Part shown: positions 1 through 5,488 of the stretch, piece by piece
How positions within the stretch are numbered: position 1 is the first letter of the stretch
How the letters are laid out: each line of letters begins with the position of its first letter
Notes under the pieces: generated by a model
The model's database searches: none
What the model saw: the letters and a program-made list of their open reading frames with translations, nothing else
Told to the model about the DNA's origin: nothing
From: JBCLLP01 sp039738635
Lineage (GTDB): Bacteria; Patescibacteriota; Saccharimonadia; CAILAD01; BJGX01
Direction of reading: 5' to 3'
DNA: 15,527 nt
Assembly (NCBI GenBank): GCA_039738635.1
Contig: JBCLLN010000015.1
Span: forward strand, 1-15,527
Made by a program: the position numbers and the translations under genes

Positions 1-159
1 GGGAGCTGTGGCTAAAGTATCTTCAGTTGCTACTGGCATTGCGATACCCTGAGGTAGTGATGTGTCAATGGGAGCTGTTGGTTGATCAGTAGCAGGAGCT
101 GGGGCTGGCATTGGCATATCTTGAGAAGGTGATGTGTCAATGGGAGCTGTGGCTAAAGT
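1..159. repeat. Imperfect in-frame coding repeat, ~69-72 bp period
   Basis: The 18-mer gggagctgtggctaaagt occurs at 1-18 and 142-159. The block tgtgtcaatgggagctgt occurs at 61-78 and 133-150. Copies are 69-72 bp apart and in frame, so they encode repeated ATAPIDTS-like phrases of the partial protein on the minus strand. The array continues past the window edge, so its copy number is unknown. Confidence 0.75.
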
Positions 160-357
160 GATATCAGCTAATGGGAAGTCCGTGCTCTGGATGGGCTTAC
201 TCTGCCATGTGGGAGAAGAGGATGAAACACCTCCAGCTTGTGGTTGGATTATAGTTCCACCCGCTAACCCACCTACATGACCAGATGACGGCGTGATATC
301 ATCATCTGGCACAGAAGATGATTGTGGCATTGGAAAGTTATTGTCCTTAGGGTCCAT
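1..357 (-). CDS. Pro/Ser/Thr-rich repeat protein, N-terminal part
   Basis: The frame is open from an ATG at 357 to the window edge (119 codons, no stop), so the C-terminal part lies outside. The protein starts MDPKDNNFPMPQSSSVPDDD and is almost entirely Pro, Ser, Thr, Ala, Gly and Asp, with no charged cluster or membrane segment so far. It looks like a disordered linker or stalk rather than a folded domain. From about residue 67 on it carries a repeated phrase around ATAPIDTS, about 23-24 residues apart. An in-frame ATG at 378 is an alternative start (adding MGIIIGN), but a TATAAT at 373-368 lies between the two, which favours 357 as an almost leaderless start. I do not recognise the family and infer no function. 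Confidence 0.6.
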   Translation of the reverse strand, partial: MDPKDNNFPMPQSSSVPDDDITPSSGHVGGLAGGTIIQPQAGGVSSSSPTWQSKPIQSTDFPLADITLATAPIDTSPSQDMPMPAPAPATDQPTAPIDTSLPQGIAMPVATEDTLATAP

Positions 358-367
358 ATTACCTATT

Positions 368-373
368 ATTATA
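368..373 (-). promoter_or_regulatory. -10 box for the Pro-rich repeat protein
   Basis: A perfect TATAAT reads on the minus strand at 373-368, with ten bases between it and the ATG at 357. A transcript starting about 7 nt downstream of the box would have a leader of only a few bases. No Shine-Dalgarno or convincing -35 is visible. Confidence 0.5.
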
Positions 374-413
374 CCCATGATTGAACTAAAATTCTAGTGC
401 TTAGAGGCTAAAT

Positions 414-441
414 ATCATAGTATAGCTTGATATACTACGAT
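414..441. repeat. Imperfect 28-bp palindrome in divergent region
   Basis: Arms ATCATAGTATA (414-424) and TATACTACGAT (431-441) pair at 10 of 11 positions around a 6-nt loop. Neither side is followed by a T run, so it is not an obvious terminator. It lies about 55 bp upstream of the minus-strand start at 357 and could be an operator or an mRNA hairpin. Confidence 0.35.
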
Positions 442-668
442 CCCCACCTAGAGTCAAAGCTATATCCTCTGGCCTGCTAGATTTAACAATTACTATTAAA
501 TAGCGATTTATTATAATCGACAATTAGCTGATGATGCGCAGGCATGGAATCATAGTATCACATAAACTCTATCTGGAAGAGGACAGTCCTTAATAGTATC
601 CTAGTTGCAGCAGAAAATATATTAATCATACAAACAATATATCCTAACGCATAGGCTACGACTTAAGT

Positions 669-674
669 TATAAT
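669..674 (+). promoter_or_regulatory. -10 box, leaderless Mur ligase start
   Basis: TATAAT ends 6 bases before the ATG at 681, which puts the expected transcription start on the first base of the start codon. No Shine-Dalgarno would fit in the transcript. Confidence 0.6.
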
Positions 675-680
675 ATAAAT

Positions 681-2012
681 ATGCCCAAATCACTCAAAAA
701 ACTGATTGCGCCAATAATACCTAAGCCCATCCTAAACGCCTACCATTACGGCGAGAGTATTGTTGCTAGCCAAAAATATTCCAACCCTAGTAACAAGATG
801 ATAATGATTGGGATTGTAGGAAGTAAAGGCAAGACCACCACAGCCAATATGCTATGGTCCATACTTTCTGCCGACGGCACGAGGGTAGGACTAATCGGTA
901 CTGCCAATATCAAATATGGGCAAAAAGAAGAGCTCAATAAATACCATATGACAATGCCAGGTGCGTTAGTGCTACAAAAAATACTTGCCAACATGGCTAG
1001 CATAAATTGCAAATATGTTGTTATGGAAGTTCCATCAGAGGGACAGACGCAATATCGCCATATTGGAATAAATTTTGATGTGCTAGTTTTTACCAATGTC
1101 ACCAGTGAGCTAATGGCAGCACATGATTTTAGCCTCAATACACTCCATAAGCATAACAAACGAGTGTTCAAAAAACTCCACCAATCCAAGCGTAAAACAA
1201 TCAATTCTAAAATAATTCAAAAGCTGGTGGTGGCCAATAGTGATAGCAAGGACAGTAAGGAATATCTGATATTCCCAGCAGATAAAAAAATTACCTTTGG
1301 CACAAAATCGGCTAATTATAAGCTTGGTGATGTTAGTGGTACCAAAAATGGCATAAGCTTTGAAGTCAATAATGTCCATTATAAGCTCAAAATGCTAGGA
1401 AAAATAAACGCCATTAATGCAGTCGGTGCTATCGCTACAGCGAGTGAGCTGGGTGCCTCTAAGGATAGTATCGTGAAGGGCTTAAGTAGCCTAGCTGTGA
1501 TACCTGGCCGTATGGAAGTAATTGAAAGCAATCGGGCATTTTTAGTTATTGTCGATTACGCCCACGAACAAACCAGTATGACTGCATTAATGGATGGTGC
1601 CAAAGATTTGATACCTAAGGGTGGGCAAATTATTACTCTGCTGGGTGCTGAAGGTGGTGGTCGGGATAGTGCCAAGCGTCCTGTAATGGGACAAATTTGC
1701 ACAAAAGGCTCAGACATAATAATACTTACTAATGTTGATCCTTACGAAGACAACCCAATGGATATCATCAACGACATCAAAAAAGGCGCGCTCAAGGCTG
1801 GGGCGATAGAGGGCAAAACAATGTTCATTATCCCCGATCGACGAGAGGGTATTTATAAAGCCTTAGAGCTGGCCGGCAAAAATGACTTAGTGCTAATTAC
1901 CGGCAAGGGTAGTGAACAATCTATAGTAATTGGTGGTAAATCCAGCCCATGGGATGATAGGAAAGTAGTTAGGGAAGAAATTAAAAAGCTAGCTGCTAGA
2001 GCCTCCCGGTAA
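681..2012 (+). CDS. MurE-like Mur ligase lacking the N-terminal UDP-binding domain
   Basis: ATP-dependent amino acid ligase of the Mur family, 443 aa and cytoplasmic. The central domain has the P-loop GSKGKTTT (47-54), a MEVPSEGQTQYRH segment (115-127) like the MurE E-S-S-x-x-Q-x-R region, and FTNVTSELMAAHD (137-149). The C-terminal domain has PGRMEV (275-280), VDYAHEQTS (291-299), GGGRDSAKRP (325-334) and ITGKGSEQ (406-413) where MurE usually has KGHE. The P-loop begins about 47 residues in, whereas full MurE has a roughly 100-residue UDP-MurNAc-binding domain before it, so that domain is absent. The substrate-specificity motif reads DNPM (357-360); mDAP-adding MurE has DNPR and lysine-adding MurE has DNPA. 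It is probably a peptidoglycan-precursor ligase or paralogue with an unknown acceptor. The start is set by the leaderless promoter. Confidence 0.88.
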   Translation: MPKSLKKLIAPIIPKPILNAYHYGESIVASQKYSNPSNKMIMIGIVGSKGKTTTANMLWSILSADGTRVGLIGTANIKYGQKEELNKYHMTMPGALVLQKILANMASINCKYVVMEVPSEGQTQYRHIGINFDVLVFTNVTSELMAAHDFSLNTLHKHNKRVFKKLHQSKRKTINSKIIQKLVVANSDSKDSKEYLIFPADKKITFGTKSANYKLGDVSGTKNGISFEVNNVHYKLKMLGKINAINAVGAIATASELGASKDSIVKGLSSLAVIPGRMEVIESNRAFLVIVDYAHEQTSMTALMDGAKDLIPKGGQIITLLGAEGGGRDSAKRPVMGQICTKGSDIIILTNVDPYEDNPMDIINDIKKGALKAGAIEGKTMFIIPDRREGIYKALELAGKNDLVLITGKGSEQSIVIGGKSSPWDDRKVVREEIKKLAARASR

Positions 2013-2018
2013 AGTGAT

Positions 2019-2038
2019 GGATAAATTATTATTTAGCC
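2019..2038 (+). other. Weak hairpin after the Mur ligase
   Basis: Arms GGATAAAT and ATTTAGCC pair at 7 of 8 positions around a TATT loop, 7 bp after the Mur ligase stop codon. No T run follows, so if it ends transcription it is not a standard intrinsic terminator. Confidence 0.25.
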
Positions 2039-2074
2039 AGTCAACAGATTTAAAAGCAAGGCGTGGAAGTGTAA

Positions 2075-2161
2075 ATGGATATATACTTCAACCAGCACGG
2101 AGCAGATGCAATCATAGCGAATCTTAACAGTCTAAATAAAACTAAAAAGAGTAAGTCGTAA
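2075..2161 (+). CDS. Possible 28-aa small ORF
   Basis: ATG at 2075 to TAA at 2159-2161 encodes a 28-aa peptide starting MDIYFNQHGADAIIANLNSL and ending in a Lys/Ser-rich tail. A GGAAG sits 5 bases before the ATG, and an in-frame TAA immediately precedes it, so it is not a tail of the Mur ligase. It fills most of the gap between the convergent Mur ligase and trhO genes. I do not recognise it. Frames of this length arise often by chance, so it may not be a gene. Confidence 0.22.
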   Translation: MDIYFNQHGADAIIANLNSLNKTKKSKS

Positions 2162-2180
2162 AATCAACAAAAACCACAAC

Positions 2181-3050
2181 TTATATTTTAGCTAAATCTT
2201 TAACTGCCACCGGGCAAAGCCCCTTATGTAATTTATGGCAATCCTTGCAACAAATAAATAATTGGTTACAATCTGGCTTAGCACAATCAAGGTAGCGATC
2301 GCTAGCTATTTTACAATGCGCACAATTGCCGAGAACTTTTTGGCCACTCTGGGAGTTTATATTAGTTACCATCCTATCGTCAAAGACGAAGTTTTTGCCC
2401 TTAAAGTACCCATCTGGGTACTTTTCTAGATACCTAACGATCCCACCCTCAAGCTGATAGACATCACTAAAGCCCTCTTCGGCCAAGAGCGCTGTGGCTT
2501 TTTCGCAACGTATTCCACCCGTACAATAGGTAACTACCTTCTTGTTCTTATCTACTTTTAGATTCTTTATTCTTTCAGGTAGCTCATAAAACTTAGTTGT
2601 ATTAGGCTGAATTGCGCCTTCAAACCTTCCTACCTCATATTCATAATTATTGCGCATATCCACCACTACCATATCCTCACCAGCCTCAAATAGCTCGTGC
2701 ATTTGCTCTGGCGTAAGTCGCTTACCGGTCTTTTGCATATCAACCTTTTTACCAAGTGTTACAATCTCGGGACGATACTTAACAATCAGGCTTGGAAAGG
2801 GTATCTTGGCCGAGCTAGAACGCTTAAACTTAACACTATTAAAAAAAGGGTGGGCGTCCATATAGTCAGTGTAGAGCTTTAATTGAGCACGAGTACCAGC
2901 CACAGTACCATTAATCCCTTCCTCACTAATAAGAATACGCCCCACTAGGCCAATGCCTTGGCAGACCAATTTGTGTTGGCTAGCTTCAAATTTGGCGTTT
3001 TGAACAATTATAAATTTATAATATAATAATACGAATATATTACTCGACAT
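2181..3050 (-). CDS. trhO: tRNA uridine(34) hydroxylase, rhodanese family (TrhO/YceA)
   Basis: TrhO oxygenates U34 of certain tRNAs to 5-hydroxyuridine, as established for the YceA/TrhO family. The N-terminal domain opens with the family-typical VLLYYKF and GRILISEEGINGTVAGT (38-53). The rhodanese domain (about 115-215) has the active loop CTGGIRCEKA with the catalytic Cys at 176. The C-terminal tail is Cys-rich (C243, C246, C256, C261, C267, C268, C271, C279), typical of the family and possibly metal-binding. I chose the ATG at 3050 (289 aa) over the TTG at 3056. An extended -10 at 3067-3059 puts the transcript start near 3052, so the ATG is at the mRNA end and the TTG would lie upstream of it. 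It is transcribed alone, convergent with the Mur ligase. Confidence 0.93.
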   Translation of the reverse strand: MSSNIFVLLYYKFIIVQNAKFEASQHKLVCQGIGLVGRILISEEGINGTVAGTRAQLKLYTDYMDAHPFFNSVKFKRSSSAKIPFPSLIVKYRPEIVTLGKKVDMQKTGKRLTPEQMHELFEAGEDMVVVDMRNNYEYEVGRFEGAIQPNTTKFYELPERIKNLKVDKNKKVVTYCTGGIRCEKATALLAEEGFSDVYQLEGGIVRYLEKYPDGYFKGKNFVFDDRMVTNINSQSGQKVLGNCAHCKIASDRYLDCAKPDCNQLFICCKDCHKLHKGLCPVAVKDLAKI

Positions 3051-3087
3051 AATCAAGGATTATAGCAAAATACCAGCTTGCTTTCTA
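3026..3087. repeat. Promoter/start duplication, copy A (trhO)
   Basis: These 62 bp align without gaps to 4037-4098 with 55 identities by hand count, at an offset of 1011 bp. The copy covers the extended -10, the start codon and the first eight codons of trhO. Gapped similarity seems to continue about 20-25 bp further upstream of the promoter. On the coding side homology stops abruptly inside codon 9. Confidence 0.85.
3059..3067 (-). promoter_or_regulatory. Extended -10 promoter of trhO
   Basis: Minus strand reads TGCTATAAT, a perfect extended -10, ending 8 bases before the ATG at 3050. No clear -35 is present, as expected for extended -10 promoters. The element is part of the sequence duplicated at 4037-4098. 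Confidence 0.65.
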
Positions 3088-3218
3088 GGTACCTACTCTA
3101 ACGCAGGGCTTCCCTAGAGCCAAATAAAGCACAATTAAGTGTTGACCGTAATAGTGGTTATGAGGCAAAAATTTCCACTAAATTGAATAGAATTGCTATG
3201 ATGATGATTAATAGCTTG

Positions 3219-3965
3219 TTACCCAAGCAAAACTTTAGCCGCAGCATCTTTAACGGGAAGTGTTTCAATACCTGCTTCTAATAAGGCCTCCACCACCATC
3301 TCTAGCTCTTGGGGTGTACAGCCATATGCTGAAGGGTTTGGACCTACATCGTGCGTAAAAAATATCAGCCAGCCATTTTTGGCTTTAGCTTTGTCAATCA
3401 TAGTACGAACTTTATCTATATTAAAATTCTGATGTTCAATACTAACAGCTCTTAATTCGCTAAAATCCATCAATCCTTTATTGACACCACTATGGATACC
3501 TCGACAACTCAAAAACTTACCAGCATAATAGCTCTTAGCACCCAGGCTCACAGCGCCGTAAGGATAAGCAAAGCTAGTGAGACGATAGTCGCCTAGGGTT
3601 TTATTGATAAAAGCAGTATTGGCATCGCAATCACTCCCCCGTTGCTTGTTAGAAATATGAGTAACATTTGGGTGACTGAAAGTATGGCCGGCAATCTCGT
3701 GGCCAGCCTTATGCAAAGCAACTATATCAGAAACTTTGTGTTGATCCTGATCATTAATATTCTCGCCTGTGTAGCCACCACAAACATAAAAAGTCCCTAG
3801 TAAGTTAGCTTGCTCCAAAATAGGCGCGCCGATACTTGCAGCAGAATGAGGGATATCATCAAAGCTAATACTGGCAACTGCCGTTGTTAGCCTTGAGCGC
3901 ACTGGATGCACTGGGATTGTTCGGACGATTTTAGCTGTGGCTCGTTCCTTAAAGGTAAAATCCAT
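3219..3965 (-). CDS. Polysaccharide deacetylase (NodB/CE4 family)
   Basis: CE4 enzymes remove acetyl groups from N-acetylated sugars of peptidoglycan, chitin or other glycans using a metal held by Asp-His-His. The NodB motifs are in order: SFDD (34-37), with D36/D37 as base and metal ligand; HTFSHP (94-99), with H94 and H98 as metal ligands; FAYPYG (132-137); and a late FFTHDVG (202-208). At 248 aa it is a single catalytic domain. No signal peptide or membrane helix is visible, so export is not evident. From memory it resembles a group of proteobacterial CE4 proteins, which would fit horizontal acquisition, but this is unchecked. The ATG at 3965 lies 3 nt after the TAG of an in-frame 30-codon upstream ORF, and no Shine-Dalgarno is seen, so translation may depend on reinitiation. 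Confidence 0.88.
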   Translation of the reverse strand: MDFTFKERATAKIVRTIPVHPVRSRLTTAVASISFDDIPHSAASIGAPILEQANLLGTFYVCGGYTGENINDQDQHKVSDIVALHKAGHEIAGHTFSHPNVTHISNKQRGSDCDANTAFINKTLGDYRLTSFAYPYGAVSLGAKSYYAGKFLSCRGIHSGVNKGLMDFSELRAVSIEHQNFNIDKVRTMIDKAKAKNGWLIFFTHDVGPNPSAYGCTPQELEMVVEALLEAGIETLPVKDAAAKVLLG

Positions 3966-3968
3966 AAG

Positions 3969-4061
3969 CTAACTAGCCCCCCAAAAATATCCCCTAGATA
4001 AGTCAGTAGTCATACTTTTATATAACCAAAAACCTGATAATACGAATATATTACTTAACAT
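3969..4061 (-). CDS. Leader ORF copied from trhO start, in frame with deacetylase
   Basis: ATG at 4061 to TAG at 3971-3969 gives a 30-aa peptide. Its first eight residues, MLSNIFVL, match the trhO start MSSNIFVL because this DNA is the second copy of the trhO promoter and start. After codon 8 the sequence is unrelated (SGFWLYKS and onward). The frame is the same as that of the deacetylase, with only TAG and CTT between the last sense codon and the deacetylase ATG. It may serve as a leaderless landing site for ribosomes that reinitiate at 3965, or it may be a non-functional by-product of the duplication. Stop-codon readthrough would give an N-terminally extended deacetylase; nothing visible supports that. 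Confidence 0.45.
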   Translation of the reverse strand: MLSNIFVLSGFWLYKSMTTDLSRGYFWGAS

Positions 4062-4098
4062 AATCAAGGATTATAACACAATACCAGCCTACTGTCTA
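4037..4098. repeat. Promoter/start duplication, copy B (deacetylase)
   Basis: This is the second copy of the 62-bp element described at 3026-3087. It sits just after the ccdA gene and just upstream of the deacetylase. The extended -10 is preserved although the neighbouring bases have drifted, which suggests selection on promoter function. Confidence 0.85.
4070..4078 (-). promoter_or_regulatory. Extended -10 promoter of leader ORF and deacetylase
   Basis: Minus strand reads TGTTATAAT, ending 8 bases before the leader ATG at 4061, the same spacing as in trhO. The only change within the nine bases compared with the trhO copy is at the free n position. Confidence 0.62.
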
Positions 4099-4125
4099 TG
4101 GTGTTGCTACTATCGCAAGCTAATA

Positions 4126-4833
4126 TTAAAAACTAGGAGTATATAGACCATTAGCAATAAGCCAAGCTTGAAGAGTGCGGTCAAGCCCCATTAGTACAGC
4201 AAAGCCCACTAGTACCAAAAACAGCCCCAAGCCCCTCTTAAATAAGCCGTTAGGGTCTGCAAGCCACTTAAATTTATCAATTACTACCTGCCCAAATTTA
4301 CCTACCAACAATAATACCAAGCATAATCCAAACGCATAGCTGACTATAAATAATAGCCCCATGGCAAAGTTTGCAGGTAGGACAACCGATAAAATTAACA
4401 GAAACACAGGGCTACAGCTACTAAACACAGGCCCAAGTGCTGCCCCAACCACTACAGCACCCCAAAAACCTCCCTTTTTATAACCCTTGCCCATCATACG
4501 ATTTGCTTTGTCATAAAGCTTTGCCTTAGATTGAATTTTCTCCCATAAATTAGGGAATAACAGTGTAACTCCAAATATAACAACAATTCCCCCAGACAAA
4601 TAATTCCAGAATGCTGTAGGCACACCAATAAGTACCGTACTAGCCTTAATAACCAGACTAAATAATATTATTGAAGCAAATAGCGAGCCAACCACTATAT
4701 AAGGTCTTGCTTTACTTTGCGAGGTAATAGAACCGCCCAGAATTACCGGTACTATTGGCAAGACGCAAGGCGCAAGGACCGTTAGCACGCCGGCTAGAAA
4801 CGAGACTAATAAAAACCCAAATAAAGTTTCCAC
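4126..4833 (-). CDS. ccdA: CcdA/DsbD-family thiol-disulfide transporter
   Basis: Integral membrane protein that passes electrons from cytoplasmic thioredoxin to exported thiol-disulfide proteins. It has 235 aa with about six hydrophobic segments. The two family cysteine motifs are present: LAPCVLPIVPVILGG with C23 in the first helix, and GPVFSSCSPVF with C140 in the fourth. Length fits CcdA, the DsbD core without its periplasmic domains. The start is a GTG at 4833, one base after the stop of the thioredoxin gene (TAAGGTG), so the two are translationally coupled. The anchored thioredoxin next to it is the likely electron acceptor outside the membrane. Confidence 0.9.
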   Translation of the reverse strand: METLFGFLLVSFLAGVLTVLAPCVLPIVPVILGGSITSQSKARPYIVVGSLFASIILFSLVIKASTVLIGVPTAFWNYLSGGIVVIFGVTLLFPNLWEKIQSKAKLYDKANRMMGKGYKKGGFWGAVVVGAALGPVFSSCSPVFLLILSVVLPANFAMGLLFIVSYAFGLCLVLLLVGKFGQVVIDKFKWLADPNGLFKRGLGLFLVLVGFAVLMGLDRTLQAWLIANGLYTPSF

Positions 4834-4834
4834 C

Positions 4835-5380
4835 TTACCGCTTTACCTGCTCATTGACCGTGGTAGCATCTAAACTGCTGGCCCATTTTTTAATCATATT
4901 GCCATTAGTGTCAACCTGCACAAAAGTGTGCTGATAGGTTACTCCATACTTCTTTTTAAGCTCAGCACTAGTGTCATAGTCCACACTTAATATTAATAGG
5001 CCAGCGGGGACTTTATTATTTAAAAAACTCTTATTAGCTTGCTGGCAAGAGGGACACCATTTGGCATTAAAAAACAATACAACAGAGCTGGTATCTGCCT
5101 TTGCGAGCTTGGAGCTATCATATTGCTCATAAGCACCACCCCCTACTTGGTCTGCTGGCTCTCCTGCTGGTGCGTTTTGCTGGTTGCTGTTTTGTGGGTA
5201 TTGCATGGTGGTAGCACTTGGGCTAAAACCCATGGGCATAGAATTCATTACCATAAAGGCTAGGCCAACTAAAACAAAAATTAATACAGCAAACAGCACT
5301 ATCTTAGTACTTTTTGCTAATTTTGGTTTTTTAATTTGAGCACCAGGAGTACTACTCCTAGGTTTATCTATATTTTTCAT
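4835..5380 (-). CDS. Membrane-anchored thioredoxin-like protein
   Basis: 181 aa with a short basic N-terminus, one hydrophobic helix at about 27-48, a Pro/Asn/Gln/Gly-rich linker (about 50-85) and a thioredoxin-fold domain outside the membrane. The active site is WCPSC, with C109 and C112, after the strand VVLFFNAK. The position that normally holds the cis-proline (TP in most thioredoxins) reads YQHTFV (149-154), with His 151 in place of Pro. It lies directly upstream of ccdA and probably receives electrons from it to reduce or isomerise exported proteins. The ATG at 5380 sits 7 bases after an extended -10, so it looks leaderless. Confidence 0.88.
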   Translation of the reverse strand: MKNIDKPRSSTPGAQIKKPKLAKSTKIVLFAVLIFVLVGLAFMVMNSMPMGFSPSATTMQYPQNSNQQNAPAGEPADQVGGGAYEQYDSSKLAKADTSSVVLFFNAKWCPSCQQANKSFLNNKVPAGLLILSVDYDTSAELKKKYGVTYQHTFVQVDTNGNMIKKWASSLDATTVNEQVKR

Positions 5381-5387
5381 AATACCA

Positions 5388-5396
5388 ATTATAGCA
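5388..5396 (-). promoter_or_regulatory. Extended -10 promoter of trx-ccdA operon
   Basis: Minus strand reads TGCTATAAT, with the TATAAT at 5393-5388 and seven bases to the ATG at 5380. The predicted transcript starts at or next to the start codon. Confidence 0.65.
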
Positions 5397-5436
5397 AGCG
5401 GACAAAATTACTTTTCAACCCCTAGGGCTTGCATTT

Positions 5437-5442
5437 TATACT
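5437..5442 (+). promoter_or_regulatory. Candidate -10 box for pyrH
   Basis: TATACT at 5437-5442, with a weak -35 (TTCAAC at 5414-5419, 17-bp spacer), would start a transcript near 5449 with a leader of about 40 nt that contains the pyrH Shine-Dalgarno. The assignment is tentative. Confidence 0.4.
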
Positions 5443-5478
5443 GTATTCTGGTAAAACTTATAGCAATGCTCACCAAAG

Positions 5479-5484
5479 AAGGAG
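5479..5484 (+). promoter_or_regulatory. Shine-Dalgarno that sets the pyrH start
   Basis: AAGGAG lies 4 bases before the ATG at 5489. This picks 5489 over the TTG further upstream at 5429, which would add 20 residues with no ribosome site and would overlap the promoter. Confidence 0.7.
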
Positions 5485-5488
5485 AAGC

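Larger units (their letters stand above)
358..680. other. Gene-free divergent region, 323 bp
   Basis: This is the only gene-free stretch over 300 bp. It lies between the divergent Pro-rich protein and Mur ligase genes and holds their two promoters at its ends. Inside are an imperfect palindrome at 414-441, a TATAAT at 512-517 on the plus strand, and a 20-codon reading frame at 531-593 (starts MMRRHGIIVS) with no Shine-Dalgarno. I see no tRNA cloverleaf, no strong terminator and no longer frame. The 512-517 box could drive a longer Mur ligase leader or a small RNA, but nothing in the sequence decides this. Confidence 0.5.

Noticed and set aside
531..593. 20-codon frame MMRRHGIIVS... after a TATAAT at 512-517
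   Set aside because: The -10 to ATG gap is 13 nt, longer than the other leaderless cases, with no Shine-Dalgarno and no recognisable peptide; kept only as a note on the intergenic region.
746..1379. Minus-strand frames of 152 and 89 codons inside the Mur ligase gene
   Set aside because: They lie opposite a well-supported gene, have no motif, promoter or ribosome site, and show composition typical of antisense shadow frames.
3151..3180. Possible hairpin TAGTGG ... CCACTA after the deacetylase
   Set aside because: Only a 6-bp core pairs over an 18-nt loop with a mismatched flank; it echoes the dus-LCP repeat but is too weak to call a terminator or site.
3969..3971. TAG before the deacetylase as a recoded sense codon
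   Set aside because: Other genes in the window end and read normally under the standard code and an ATG follows immediately, so a true stop is the simpler reading.
5429..5488. Upstream TTG start for pyrH adding 20 residues
   Set aside because: The TTG overlaps the promoter region and has no ribosome site, while AAGGAG sits in front of the ATG at 5489.
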